This document shows positions 8,563-16,912 of a stretch of DNA of 64,000 nucleotides, piece by piece. This stretch comes from Myxococcus qinghaiensis (GTDB lineage: Bacteria; Myxococcota; Myxococcia; Myxococcales; Myxococcaceae), in assembly GCF_024198215.1 (NCBI RefSeq), contig NZ_JAKCFA010000009.1:124001-188000 (forward strand), read 5' to 3'. Each line of letters starts with the position of its first letter. Position 1 is the stretch's first letter. Both the position numbers and the translations under genes were made by a program. The notes below the pieces were generated by a model. The model searched no databases. It saw only the letters and a list, made by a program, of their open reading frames with translations, and was not told where the DNA came from.

Positions 8563-10068
8563 TCAGCGGAAGGAGGCGAGCGTCTCCGCCTCGGCGGCGA
8601 AGGGCTTCTTGCTGCCCTCGTTGCCCGGGCCTCGCTCACCCACGCGGATGGCCGGCGCGGACGCGTTCACCGGGCCCACGTAGAACACCCCGTGGTAGCC
8701 CTCCGAGTTCACCGAGTCCCACGTGTGCACGAAGTAGCGCTCGCCGTTGTCCTTGCCCTTCGCCTCGCGCACGCCGCAGTCCAGCCTGTCCCTCACGCCC
8801 TTCGAATCCACCGAGCAGATCCACGCGGTGCCCGTGTCGTAGGCCATGTCCAGCGCCACCACGTTCTCCAGCTTCTCCTTCAGCAGCAAGCCCATCGGGC
8901 GGTGCTGGGGATTCCACGGCAGGCCCTTCTTGGTGCGCGAGTGGATGTTCCCCGACAGCACGACGTAGAAGCGCTGGGGCGTCGACTCCACCTGGTGGAT
9001 GAGCGTCGCCGCCATCGCGTCCTCGCGCTGCTGCCCGTTCGCCTTCGGGTGGTCGAACACGACGACCTCCACGTCCAGGCCTCGCGAGCGCAACTGGCGC
9101 AGCTGCTCCAGCATGTTCGCCATCGCCTCGCTGCCACGGCCATCCGGATACGGGCTGCGCCAGAAGGGTGACTCCATCAGCTTCTGCCAGTCCTCTTCTC
9201 CTCCCTGGCTCTCCAGGAACGCGTCCACACGGCCCTGGTTCTCCAGCGGCAGCTCCAACCCCACCGTCACGGGGATGCCCGCCACCGTCGACTGGCAGGC
9301 GGTCTGCGCCACGAAGCGCGGCACCTCGCGCGTGCCGTGCAGCTCGCCCAGCATCAGCACCGCGCCAGGCTTGGCCTGCTTGCCCAGACCGATGATGGGC
9401 AGCCCACACTCCATGGAGATTTGCGACGGCGCCTCCTTCGCGTTCGGCGCCTTGGCCACCTGCACCGGCTTGGGTGCGTTCTCCTCCTTCGCCAGCACGG
9501 GCGCCACCTCGCGGAACACCCGCCACTCCATCAACAGGTCTCGCTGGGCCTGCGCCGATTCGATGAAGAGGTTCTCTCCCCGCGGCGAGTCGATGACCTC
9601 CTCCCAGTCGTCGGGGCTGGTGTGGGGCAGCTGGCCTTCCGACATCTCCACCGTGGGGCTGCCCTCCTGACCGGTGCTCCTCAGGCCGGAGCCTCGCGTG
9701 ACGCCCCAGTCAATCTCCCTGCCAGCCGGAGACAGCGTCTTGTTCGAGCTCTTGGTGATGCGGAAGATCTGCAGCTTGCTCGACGTGGGCGTCTCGCGTC
9801 GGCCCACCACCATGTACCGGTGGAAGAAGCCCGAAATCTTCGAGCCTCCGAACTCCTGCCGCCACTCCGTCTGGAGCACCATGCTGCCCTTGTCCTCGCG
9901 GAAGGGCAGACCGTTGCGCGCGAAGTAGCCTTGAACCTCCGGCCACATCTCCGCGAGCGGCCGGTCGTAGATGGCCTCCCGGTCCGGAATCTCCAGGTCA
10001 CTCCGGTGGGCCGCGCAGCCCACCAGGCTCCAGGCCAACACCACCACCGCACACAGTACCGAGCGCAT
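8563..10068 (-). CDS. Lipoprotein with TIKI/ChaN/EreA-like domain, paralogue 2 of 3
   Basis: 501 residues with the same lipoprotein leader (SVLCAVVVLAWSLVGC), the same N-terminal domain and the same C-terminal motifs (LGELHGTREVP, VGLELP, REDAMA, SGNIHSRT) as the copy at 6990-8498. The two genes are near identical over most of their length, at a constant 1570-bp offset. They differ in residues 95-140 (TRGSGLRSTGQEGSPTVEM versus the first copy) and at the extreme C-terminus, which here reads RVGERGPGNEGSKK like copy 3. The first two copies therefore look like a recent duplication or a gene-conversion product, with the variable segment escaping homogenisation. Confidence 0.78.
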   Translation of the reverse strand: MRSVLCAVVVLAWSLVGCAAHRSDLEIPDREAIYDRPLAEMWPEVQGYFARNGLPFREDKGSMVLQTEWRQEFGGSKISGFFHRYMVVGRRETPTSSKLQIFRITKSSNKTLSPAGREIDWGVTRGSGLRSTGQEGSPTVEMSEGQLPHTSPDDWEEVIDSPRGENLFIESAQAQRDLLMEWRVFREVAPVLAKEENAPKPVQVAKAPNAKEAPSQISMECGLPIIGLGKQAKPGAVLMLGELHGTREVPRFVAQTACQSTVAGIPVTVGLELPLENQGRVDAFLESQGGEEDWQKLMESPFWRSPYPDGRGSEAMANMLEQLRQLRSRGLDVEVVVFDHPKANGQQREDAMAATLIHQVESTPQRFYVVLSGNIHSRTKKGLPWNPQHRPMGLLLKEKLENVVALDMAYDTGTAWICSVDSKGVRDRLDCGVREAKGKDNGERYFVHTWDSVNSEGYHGVFYVGPVNASAPAIRVGERGPGNEGSKKPFAAEAETLASFR

Positions 10069-10132
10069 CCACCCTCCGGGTCTCAAGTTCCCAGAATGGA
10101 ACGAGACCTGGAGGGCGGTATATCGCCCCGGC
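10069..10132 (-). repeat. Duplicated intergenic leader, copy 2
   Basis: Second copy of the 64-bp spacer at 8499-8562, with the same GTTCC/GGAAC inverted repeat and GGGCG-gtatat-CGCCC dyad. It precedes paralogue 2, so the duplication unit covered both gene and leader. Confidence 0.75.
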
Positions 10133-11587
10133 TCAGCGCGAGGACGCGAGCTTCCCCGCTTCCGGCGTGAAGAACTTCCTGCTGCCCTCGTTGCCCGGGC
10201 CCCGCTCACCCACGCGGATGGCCGGCGCCGACGCGTTCACCGGGCCCACGTAGAACACCCCGTGGTAGCCGTCCGAGTTCACCGAGTCCCACGTGTGCAC
10301 GAAGTAGCGCTCGCCGTTGTTCTTGCCCTTCGCCTCACGCACGCCGCAGTCCAGCCTGTCCCGAACACCCTTCGAATCCACCGAGCAGATCCACGTGGTG
10401 CCCGTGTCGTAGGCCATGTCCAGCGCCACCACGTTCTCCAGCCGCTGCTTGAGCAGCAGGCCCATGGGCCGGTGGTCCTTGTTCCACGGCAGGCCCTTCT
10501 TCGTGCGCGAGTGGATGTTGCCCGACAGCACCACGTGGAAGCGCTGGGGGCTCGACTCCACCTGGAACGCCACCGTCGCCGCCATCGCGTCCTCGCGCTG
10601 CTGCCCGTTCGCCTTCGGGTGGTCGAACACGAAGATGTCCACGTCCAGGCCCTGCGAGCGCAACTGACGCAGGTGCTCCAGCATGTTCGCCATCGCCGCG
10701 CTGCCGCGGCCGTCCGGATACGGGCTGCGCCAGAAGGGCGCCTCCATCAGCTTCAACCAGTCCGACTCCGTCCCCTGGCTCTCCAGGAACGCGTCCACCC
10801 GCTCCTGGTTCTCCAGCGGCAGCTCCAGGCCCACCGTCACCGGCATCCCCGCCACCGTCGCCTGGCAGGCGGTCTGCGCCACGAAGCGCGGCACCTCCTG
10901 CGTGCCGTGCATCTCGCCCAGGAGCAGCACCGCGCCAGGCTTCGCCTGCTTGCCCAGCCCGATGATGGGCAGCCCGCACTCCACCGCGAACTTCGACGGT
11001 GCCTCCTTCGCGTTCGGCGCCTTGGCCACCTGCACCGGCTTGGGCGCGTTCTCCTCCTTCGCGAGCACCGGCGCCACCTCGCGGAACACCCGCCACTCCA
11101 TCACCATGTCGCGCTGGCCCTGCCCCGACTCCGCGAAGAACCCGTTCTCTCCCCGAGGGAAGGCCAGCCGGTCCTCGTCGTCCTCGACGCTCAGCCCATC
11201 GGCCCCGCCCAGACTGCGACTCACCCCCCAGTCAATCTGGTTGCCCGGAGGCGCCAGCGTCTTGTTCACGCTCTTGGTGATGCGGAAAATCTGGAGCTTG
11301 CTCGACGTGGGCGTCTCGCGCCGGCCCACCACCATGTACCGGTGGAAGAAGCCCGAAATCTTCGAGCCTCCGAACTCCTGCCGCCACTCCGTCTCCAGCA
11401 CCATGCTGCCCGTGTCCTCACGGAAGGGCAGCTCGTTGCGCGTGAAGAACCCGCGCACCTCCGGCCACATCTCCGCGAGCGGCCGGTCATAGATGGCCTC
11501 CCGGTCCGGATAATCCAGCTCACTGCGATGGGCCGCGCAGCCCGTCACCATGAACGCACACACCAAGACCATGACCCCGCGAACCAT
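10133..11587 (-). CDS. Lipoprotein with TIKI/ChaN/EreA-like domain, paralogue 3 of 3
   Basis: 484 residues and the most divergent of the three copies. The start at 11587 has GGAGG five bases upstream; the leader VMVLVCAFMVTGC is of the lipoprotein type. The catalytic-type motifs are kept (LGEMHGTQEVP, VGLELP, REDAMA, SGNIHSRT). The variable segment is shorter, about 17 residues less than in copies 1 and 2 and rich in acidic residues (SVEDDEDRLAFP). It is the first gene of the cluster in transcription order and has its own leader, so it is probably the ancestral copy. Role unknown; envelope location inferred from the lipobox. Confidence 0.77.
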   Translation of the reverse strand: MVRGVMVLVCAFMVTGCAAHRSELDYPDREAIYDRPLAEMWPEVRGFFTRNELPFREDTGSMVLETEWRQEFGGSKISGFFHRYMVVGRRETPTSSKLQIFRITKSVNKTLAPPGNQIDWGVSRSLGGADGLSVEDDEDRLAFPRGENGFFAESGQGQRDMVMEWRVFREVAPVLAKEENAPKPVQVAKAPNAKEAPSKFAVECGLPIIGLGKQAKPGAVLLLGEMHGTQEVPRFVAQTACQATVAGMPVTVGLELPLENQERVDAFLESQGTESDWLKLMEAPFWRSPYPDGRGSAAMANMLEHLRQLRSQGLDVDIFVFDHPKANGQQREDAMAATVAFQVESSPQRFHVVLSGNIHSRTKKGLPWNKDHRPMGLLLKQRLENVVALDMAYDTGTTWICSVDSKGVRDRLDCGVREAKGKNNGERYFVHTWDSVNSDGYHGVFYVGPVNASAPAIRVGERGPGNEGSRKFFTPEAGKLASSR

Positions 11588-11679
11588 GCCGCCTCCAGGC
11601 AATCCCTGTCCGGGAGCCTAGAACGGCGGCATGTGTTTCGCATATCGGACGGACGGGTACTCCCGCCCGCATCCAGGGG

Positions 11680-12159
11680 TCAGGCCTGGACCTCGGAGCC
11701 CTCGTGCGCGGAGGCCCGCTCCCAGGGGCGGGTCCGGACGGCCTCGCGAATCCAGAGGATGTGGCGCCGCTCGTCCTCGCGGTGCCGTTCAATGAGCACG
11801 CGCACGTCGGGGCTCCAGTCGAAGCGCAGGGCCAGGTCATAGGCCCGGTTGGAGAACTCCTCGTTGCCGAGCATGGCCACCAGCGCCGCCTCGGTGCCCA
11901 TCATGCTGGACATCGCGGTCAGCCCCTTCATCGCCGCGCCCTTCAGGTCCGGACGCAGGTCCACCGGTGCGCCGCCGAAGTGGTGGATGAAGCCGTTGAG
12001 CTCTTGCACATGGCGCAGGTGGTCGGCGCGGAATCCACCGAGCCGCTCGCGGACCAGCGGCTCTGGGATTCGAGCGAGCGCCGCGTCGTACGCGCCCACC
12101 GCATCCGCGTCGAGCTGGGCCAGGCTCCGCAGTCGTGCCACCTCGGACTTCTCGGCCAT
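11680..12159 (-). CDS. Ferritin-like (DUF2383-type) protein
   Basis: 159 residues, all helical in appearance. It has the spaced acidic and His residues of a ferritin-like four-helix bundle: QLDADAVGAYDAAL in helix 1, FRADHLRHVQELNGF in helix 2, NEEFSNRAYDLAL in helix 3 and RHREDERRHILWI in helix 4. The pattern is closest to DUF2383/PA2169-like proteins, whose function is unsettled (metal binding or stress roles are suspected). There is no signal peptide. The start is supported by GGAGG 7 bases upstream. Monocistronic as far as the sequence shows; the final 15 residues are a charged tail. Confidence 0.75.
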   Translation of the reverse strand: MAEKSEVARLRSLAQLDADAVGAYDAALARIPEPLVRERLGGFRADHLRHVQELNGFIHHFGGAPVDLRPDLKGAAMKGLTAMSSMMGTEAALVAMLGNEEFSNRAYDLALRFDWSPDVRVLIERHREDERRHILWIREAVRTRPWERASAHEGSEVQA

Positions 12160-12274
12160 GTCGACATCCTCCGCGCCAGGGACTCGTGCAATGTGAGAAG
12201 CCTCTTCCCGAAGGCCAACCCGTCCCGGAAGTCCCGGGTCCGTTCGCCCTGATGCCGAGCGAGCGGGCAGCGGC

Positions 12275-12580
12275 TCAGGCTCGAGGCTGGGCCGGGCGCA
12301 GGGCGGGCGCGTCGGGGCGGCGCTCCCTGCGGCGATGCTTGAGGACGATGAACTGCCCGAGCACGGCGCTCACCAACAGCAGGGCGTTCGTCACCACGAA
12401 GACCCAGTTGCGCACCAGCGCGCTGTAGACGGTGAAGCCCAGCGACGCCGTCATCTGTCCCACGAAGAGCCACTTGGAGACACCCTGACTGGAGCCTGAC
12501 TTCCACTGTTTGTGGATCTGCGTTCCCAGGGTCATCAACAGAACGAAGGAACTGAACCAGCCCACGACCTCGGTGCCCAT
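12275..12580 (-). CDS. SemiSWEET / PQ-loop family sugar transporter
   Basis: 101 residues, the usual length for bacterial SemiSWEETs, which are three-helix half-transporters that dimerise and move sugars across the inner membrane. Hydrophobic helices: GWFSSFVLLMTLGTQIHKQW, WLFVGQMTASLGFTVYSAL and WVFVVTNALLLVSAVLGQFI, followed by a basic cytoplasmic tail (KHRRRERR). The PQ motif in helix 1 is replaced by TQ, as in some family members. The start at 12580 has GGAGG four bases upstream; an upstream in-frame ATG at 12652 adds a charged, non-hydrophobic stretch and is rejected. Divergent from ligD across a 187-bp gap. Confidence 0.82.
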   Translation of the reverse strand: MGTEVVGWFSSFVLLMTLGTQIHKQWKSGSSQGVSKWLFVGQMTASLGFTVYSALVRNWVFVVTNALLLVSAVLGQFIVLKHRRRERRPDAPALRPAQPRA

Positions 12581-12767
12581 GCATCCTCCCGGATACAGAT
12601 GCGCACGCGCTCGCTCGCCGTCAGCCAGGGCGGACCCCGTGGCGGAGTGCATTCACGCGAAGCCGTCGGTGACGGGACGAGCCAGGAGGGGCCTGGTTGG
12701 CCGGTGGCTCTCCGCGCCGCGCCTGCTCGACATTGCGACAGGCTTTCGGGATGCCAACCGTTGAGAC

Positions 12768-15392
12768 GTGAACCGCTCCAACGCACGCCTCCGCGCCTAC
12801 CGTCGCAAGCGCGACTTCCGCCGCACACCCGAGCCCGCGCCGGAGGCTCCGGCCCGCCCGGAAGACGGCGCGCCCCGCTTCGTGGTGCACAAGCACGACG
12901 CCACCAGCCTCCACTATGACCTCCGGCTGGAGGTCGATGGAGGACTGGCGAGCTGGGCCGTGCCCAAGGGCCCCAGCTATGACCCGGGGGCGAAGCGGCT
13001 CGCGGTGGAGACCGAGGACCATCCGCTGGCCTATGCCGACTTCGAGGGACACATCCCCGACGACGCTTATGGGGGCGGAGACTCGCTGCTGTGGGACCGG
13101 GGCACCTACGACACGGTGCCCCCAGGCCAGGCCTCCGCGCAGCGCGAGCACGGGCGGCTCCACGTCGAGCTGCACGGAGAGAAGCTCCAGGGCGAATGGC
13201 ACCTCATCCGCACGCGGTTGCGAGGCAGCGCGAAGAAGCCCCAGTGGCTGCTCTTCAAGGCGAAGGACGAGACGGCGGACGCCTCGCGCGACATCACCAC
13301 CGAGCGCCCCGAGTCGGTGAAGAGCGGACAGGTGGAGACCCAGGGCCCCGTGCGGCGACGTGGCGGTGGCAAGCAGCGGAAGGCCGTGGCTCGCAAGAGG
13401 AGCGCAGGACGCCCGGGCCGCGCGGCGGCGGTGCCCCGGACCCCGAAGAAGCTGCTGGAGCGGATGGGCTCGCCCATGCTGGCGCGGCTCGCGCAGACCG
13501 AAGAGGCGGGGGATGACACCCATGTCTACGAGGTGAAGTACGACGGCTTCCGCGCCCTGGCGGCGCTGGTGGGTGGCAAGCTCGCGCTGCAGAGCCGTCG
13601 TGGCAACGACCTGTCGAAGCGCTTCCCCGATTTGGCCAAGGCCCTGCACGACCTGCGCGTGAAGGACGTGGTGCTCGACGGCGAGCTCGTGGCGCTCGAT
13701 GACAAGGGCCGCTCGCGCTTCCAGCTCCTCCAACAGGGGCTGGAGGGCGTGGAGCAGCGCTTCGTGGTGTTCGACGTGCCCTGGTTGAACGGCGAGGACC
13801 TGCGAGGACTGCCGCTGGAAGAACGCCGGGCGCGGCTGGAGCGCCTGATGCGAGACGTGGAGCTTCCGCTCCAAATCTCGGAGCGGATGAAGCCACCGCT
13901 GAAGCGAGCGCTGGCCGCGGCACGTCGTCACGGTTGGGAAGGGCTCATCGCGAAGCGGCGAGGCTCACCGTATGTGGACACCCGCTCGGGTGACTGGCTC
14001 AAGCTGAAGGTCATCTCGGGACAGGAGGTGGTCATCCTTGGCTACCTCCCCATCCAGAACGAGCGCTCCAAGACGGAGCTCGGCGCGCTGCTGGTGGGCG
14101 TGCACGGCGAAGACGGCTTCCATGACGTGGGCAAGGTGGGCACGGGCTTCACGGCGAAGGACCGACGCGAGCTGCGCGCGTTGCTGGACAAGGACGTGGT
14201 GCGAGCACCGGTGGCGGTGGACGCGAAGCCGCGCAAGGGCGCGGTGTGGGTGAAGCCTCGGCACGTGGCCCAGGTCCACTTCAGCGAGTGGACCGAGGAC
14301 GGTCGCCTCCGCCAGCCCGTGTATCAGGGGCTCCGAATCGACAAGGCCCCCACGGAGGTGGTGCGCGAGCGGCCCGCTCCCAGTCGGTCCAAGGCCTCCC
14401 GCACGACCCCTCGCCGCACGACACAGCGTGCGGCCTCCTCGCGGTCGACACGCGCGAGTACTCGCCGTGCCACGGGAGCGCTGCGTGCCCCCCGGGCACA
14501 GGTCGCACGGACGTCGGCGCCCGCGCGCCGCGAGGAACCCGAATCGGGGCTCGCGAAGCTCACGCACGGCGACCGCGTCCTCTTCCCTCGCGCCGGGCTG
14601 ACGAAGGCGGACGTCTTCGCCTACTACCGCGAGGTGGCGCCGCTGCTGGTCCCCATCCTCAAGGACCGCCCCATCTCCGTGCAGCAATGGCCCGCGGGAA
14701 TCGCGGCCCCTGGCTTCTTCCGACACGAGCTGTCTGGAACTCCCTCCTGGGTGCCCACGCTGCGCGTGCGCCATGTGGAGAAGTCCCTGCGACACGTGAA
14801 TGTGAACGGCGAGGAGCCCCTGCTCTGGCTCGCCAACCAGTCCGCGCTCACGTTGCACATGTGGCTGAGCCACGCGCCCAAGCTCTCGCAGCCGGACTTC
14901 CTCGCCATGGACCTGGACCCGGGCAAGGGGGGCTGGTCCGACGTGGTGACGGTGGCGCTCGCGCTGCGTGAGCTGCTGGAGGAGCAAGGCCTGGAGAGCT
15001 ACCCGAAGACCTCCGGCAAGCGCGGCCTGCATGTCCTCATTCCACTCGCCCCGGGACACACCTACGCGAAGGTCCAGGCCCATGCGAACGCACTGGCCCA
15101 GGCACTGGAGGAACGGTTGGGAGACCTGGCCACTACGGTGCGCGGCATCGAGGCACGCAAGGGCCGGCTCTATCTGGACGCGGGACAGAACGCGCGCGGC
15201 AAGACGGTGGTGGCGCCCTACTCGCTGCGCGCACGCGAGGGCGCCCCCTTCTCCGCGCCCCTGAAGTGGAGCGAGGTGACTCGGAGACTGGACCCCGCGC
15301 GCATCAACCTCCGCACGCTGAAGAAGCGCCTGGACGCCGTGGGGGACCTGTTCGCCCCGGCGATGAAAAACCCACAGCGCTTGCCGGACTGA
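12768..15392 (+). CDS. ligD: Multifunctional DNA ligase D (phosphoesterase-ligase-polymerase)
   Basis: 874 residues, the ATP-dependent ligase of bacterial non-homologous end joining. Domains in order: 3'-phosphoesterase (about 35-175, with HKHDATSLHYDLRLE and GTYD), a basic linker, the ligase nucleotidyltransferase (YEVKYDGFRA, active-site Lys at about 259, then an OB fold ending near WVKPRHVAQVHFSEWT), a Ser/Thr/Arg-rich linker of about 50 residues, and the primase-like polymerase domain (FPRAGLTKADVFAYY, with metal-binding DxD in LAMDLDPGKGG). The phosphoesterase-ligase-polymerase order differs from the mycobacterial polymerase-first order. The start is a GTG with a weak ribosome-binding site. 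No ku gene is present in the window. Confidence 0.93.
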   Translation: MNRSNARLRAYRRKRDFRRTPEPAPEAPARPEDGAPRFVVHKHDATSLHYDLRLEVDGGLASWAVPKGPSYDPGAKRLAVETEDHPLAYADFEGHIPDDAYGGGDSLLWDRGTYDTVPPGQASAQREHGRLHVELHGEKLQGEWHLIRTRLRGSAKKPQWLLFKAKDETADASRDITTERPESVKSGQVETQGPVRRRGGGKQRKAVARKRSAGRPGRAAAVPRTPKKLLERMGSPMLARLAQTEEAGDDTHVYEVKYDGFRALAALVGGKLALQSRRGNDLSKRFPDLAKALHDLRVKDVVLDGELVALDDKGRSRFQLLQQGLEGVEQRFVVFDVPWLNGEDLRGLPLEERRARLERLMRDVELPLQISERMKPPLKRALAAARRHGWEGLIAKRRGSPYVDTRSGDWLKLKVISGQEVVILGYLPIQNERSKTELGALLVGVHGEDGFHDVGKVGTGFTAKDRRELRALLDKDVVRAPVAVDAKPRKGAVWVKPRHVAQVHFSEWTEDGRLRQPVYQGLRIDKAPTEVVRERPAPSRSKASRTTPRRTTQRAASSRSTRASTRRATGALRAPRAQVARTSAPARREEPESGLAKLTHGDRVLFPRAGLTKADVFAYYREVAPLLVPILKDRPISVQQWPAGIAAPGFFRHELSGTPSWVPTLRVRHVEKSLRHVNVNGEEPLLWLANQSALTLHMWLSHAPKLSQPDFLAMDLDPGKGGWSDVVTVALALRELLEEQGLESYPKTSGKRGLHVLIPLAPGHTYAKVQAHANALAQALEERLGDLATTVRGIEARKGRLYLDAGQNARGKTVVAPYSLRAREGAPFSAPLKWSEVTRRLDPARINLRTLKKRLDAVGDLFAPAMKNPQRLPD

Positions 15393-15470
15393 CGCCCGGC
15401 TGCCTGCCTTCCCTCGTCCGTGAAGCGCCCCGGTGCATGTGCCCGGGGCGGATGCTATGGCGACGCCACC

Positions 15471-16418
15471 ATGGATTCCGCCTCCGCATCCGGCACCGTG
15501 AAGCCGGCTGGCCCGCTGAAGGTCGCCCTCGCCTACTGCACGTGCTTCGTGCTGTGGGGCTCCACCTGGTCCGTGGTGAAGGTGGGCCTGGAGGACCTGC
15601 CGCCGCTGCGCTTCCTCGGCACCCGCATGCTGGTGGCGGGACTCTTCCTGCTGCCCTTCGCGCGCGCAAAGGGACGGGTGGACGCACGCACCGGAGGGCG
15701 CATCGCCGCGCTGGGCCTGCTCCAGCTCGCCGTGCCCTTCGGCCTGCTCTTCTTCGCGCAGCAGTGGATTCCCTCGAGCTGGGCCGCGCTGCTCTTCTCC
15801 ACCTTCCCCCTGTGGCTGCTGCTCATCGGCCGCGTGCTGATGCCGGACCAGCCCCTGACGCCGGGCAAGCTGCTCGCGGCGAGCCTGGGCGCGGTGGGCG
15901 TGGGAGTGCTCCACTCCTCGGGCGTCGAGGGCCTGCAGCTGTCCGGCAAGGTGCTGCTCGGCGTGGTGCTGACGCTGGTGGCCGTGGCCGTCATCGCCGT
16001 GGCCAACGTGCTGGCCCGGCGATACATGTCTCACGTCCCCGCGCAGGTGCTCGTGTTCGGCCAGACGCTCAGCAGCGCGGTCCCCCTGCTCGCGCTCTCC
16101 TTCCTGCTGGAGTCGGGCTCGCCCGGGAACTGGACGCCGCGCGCGCTGGGCGCCGTCTTCTACCTGGCGGTGTTCGGCACGGCCTTCACGTACCTGTGCC
16201 TCTACTGGCTCCTGCCGCGCATCTCCCTCACCGCGCTGGGCGCCATGGCCCTGCTCGACACGCTGGTGGCGGTGGTGCTGGGCGTCGCCTTCCTCGGCGA
16301 GCCCTTCACGCTGTCGCTCGTCGTGGGCGGCGCCCTCATCCTCGGGGGCGCCGCGCTGGCCAACGCGCTGCCGAAGGAAGCAGCGCCCCATCCCGCCGAC
16401 GAGGGCGCGTCGCACTGA
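15471..16418 (+). CDS. EamA/DMT superfamily transporter
   Basis: 315 residues with about ten hydrophobic helices in two homologous EamA halves, the pattern of the 10-TMS drug/metabolite exporter family (RhtA/YdcZ-like). The first helix carries the typical CFVLWGSTWSVVKVGLEDLPPLRF motif split by its loop; the second half has FYLAVFGTAFTYLCLYWLLP and the conserved LLDTLVAVVLGVAFLGEP. These inner-membrane proteins export amino acids or other small metabolites; substrate unknown here. The ATG at 15471 fits better than the upstream frame start at 15420, which adds a Cys-rich non-membrane stretch. It converges on the next gene with only 13 bp between stops. Confidence 0.85.
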   Translation: MDSASASGTVKPAGPLKVALAYCTCFVLWGSTWSVVKVGLEDLPPLRFLGTRMLVAGLFLLPFARAKGRVDARTGGRIAALGLLQLAVPFGLLFFAQQWIPSSWAALLFSTFPLWLLLIGRVLMPDQPLTPGKLLAASLGAVGVGVLHSSGVEGLQLSGKVLLGVVLTLVAVAVIAVANVLARRYMSHVPAQVLVFGQTLSSAVPLLALSFLLESGSPGNWTPRALGAVFYLAVFGTAFTYLCLYWLLPRISLTALGAMALLDTLVAVVLGVAFLGEPFTLSLVVGGALILGGAALANALPKEAAPHPADEGASH

Positions 16419-16431
16419 AGAAGCGCGGGCT

Positions 16432-16845
16432 CTACGGCGAGGTGTTCCGCGCGCGGTGCTCCTGAAGCCACGCACGGGCCTCATCGAGCGTGTCCACGTA
16501 GCGCACGTCGAGCGGACGCCCACCGCTGAGCATGGAGCCCACCATCAGGCTCTTGGTGGTGGCCTTCTGCTCCAGCGCCGCGCCGATGTAGACGATGCCC
16601 AGGAACCACTCCGCCTTCGCGTGGTCCACCAGGTAGCGGCGGGACTCCGGGCTGAGCTGCGAGTCGGTGATGTCCGCCGCCAGGTAGAAGCGCCCGTCAG
16701 CGGACAGCGTCTTGTAGAGGCCGCAGGACCAGCGCGACGTGTCCTCGGTGATGGCCCCTCGGAAGCGCGCCCAGAGGATGTCCGGCGCTTCCAGCCACGC
16801 ACGCTGCTCGCCGTGGCTCCACTCCTGCTCCCAATCCCTTGCCAT
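16432..16845 (-). CDS. Small cytoplasmic protein, possibly STAS-like
   Basis: 137 residues, no signal peptide or membrane segment. The pattern (a strand LWARFRGAITEDTSRW, a helix-loop, strand GRFYLAADIT, then HAKAEWFLGIVYIGAALEQ and a C-terminal RYVDTLDEARAWLQEH) resembles the DUF3478/STAS-like proteins common in myxobacteria, which look like SpoIIAA-fold domains without a known partner. I do not recognise a specific function. The start at 16845 is the first ATG after the preceding hairpin; the longer frame to 17007 runs through that hairpin and is rejected. Confidence 0.6.
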   Translation of the reverse strand: MARDWEQEWSHGEQRAWLEAPDILWARFRGAITEDTSRWSCGLYKTLSADGRFYLAADITDSQLSPESRRYLVDHAKAEWFLGIVYIGAALEQKATTKSLMVGSMLSGGRPLDVRYVDTLDEARAWLQEHRARNTSP

Positions 16846-16861
16846 GAGACTCCCGCGATGA

Positions 16862-16886
16862 GGCCGGGCCCAGGATAGGCCCGGCC
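16862..16886 (-). terminator. Terminator-like hairpin after the FG-GAP gene
   Basis: Perfect 9-bp stem GGCCGGGCC / GGCCCGGCC with a 7-base loop, 27 bases past the stop of the FG-GAP gene and just upstream of the next minus-strand gene. It probably ends the five-gene exported-protein operon. Confidence 0.6.
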
Positions 16887-16912
16887 GCCCGCGGTTCCCA
16901 ATGGCCCCCGCG

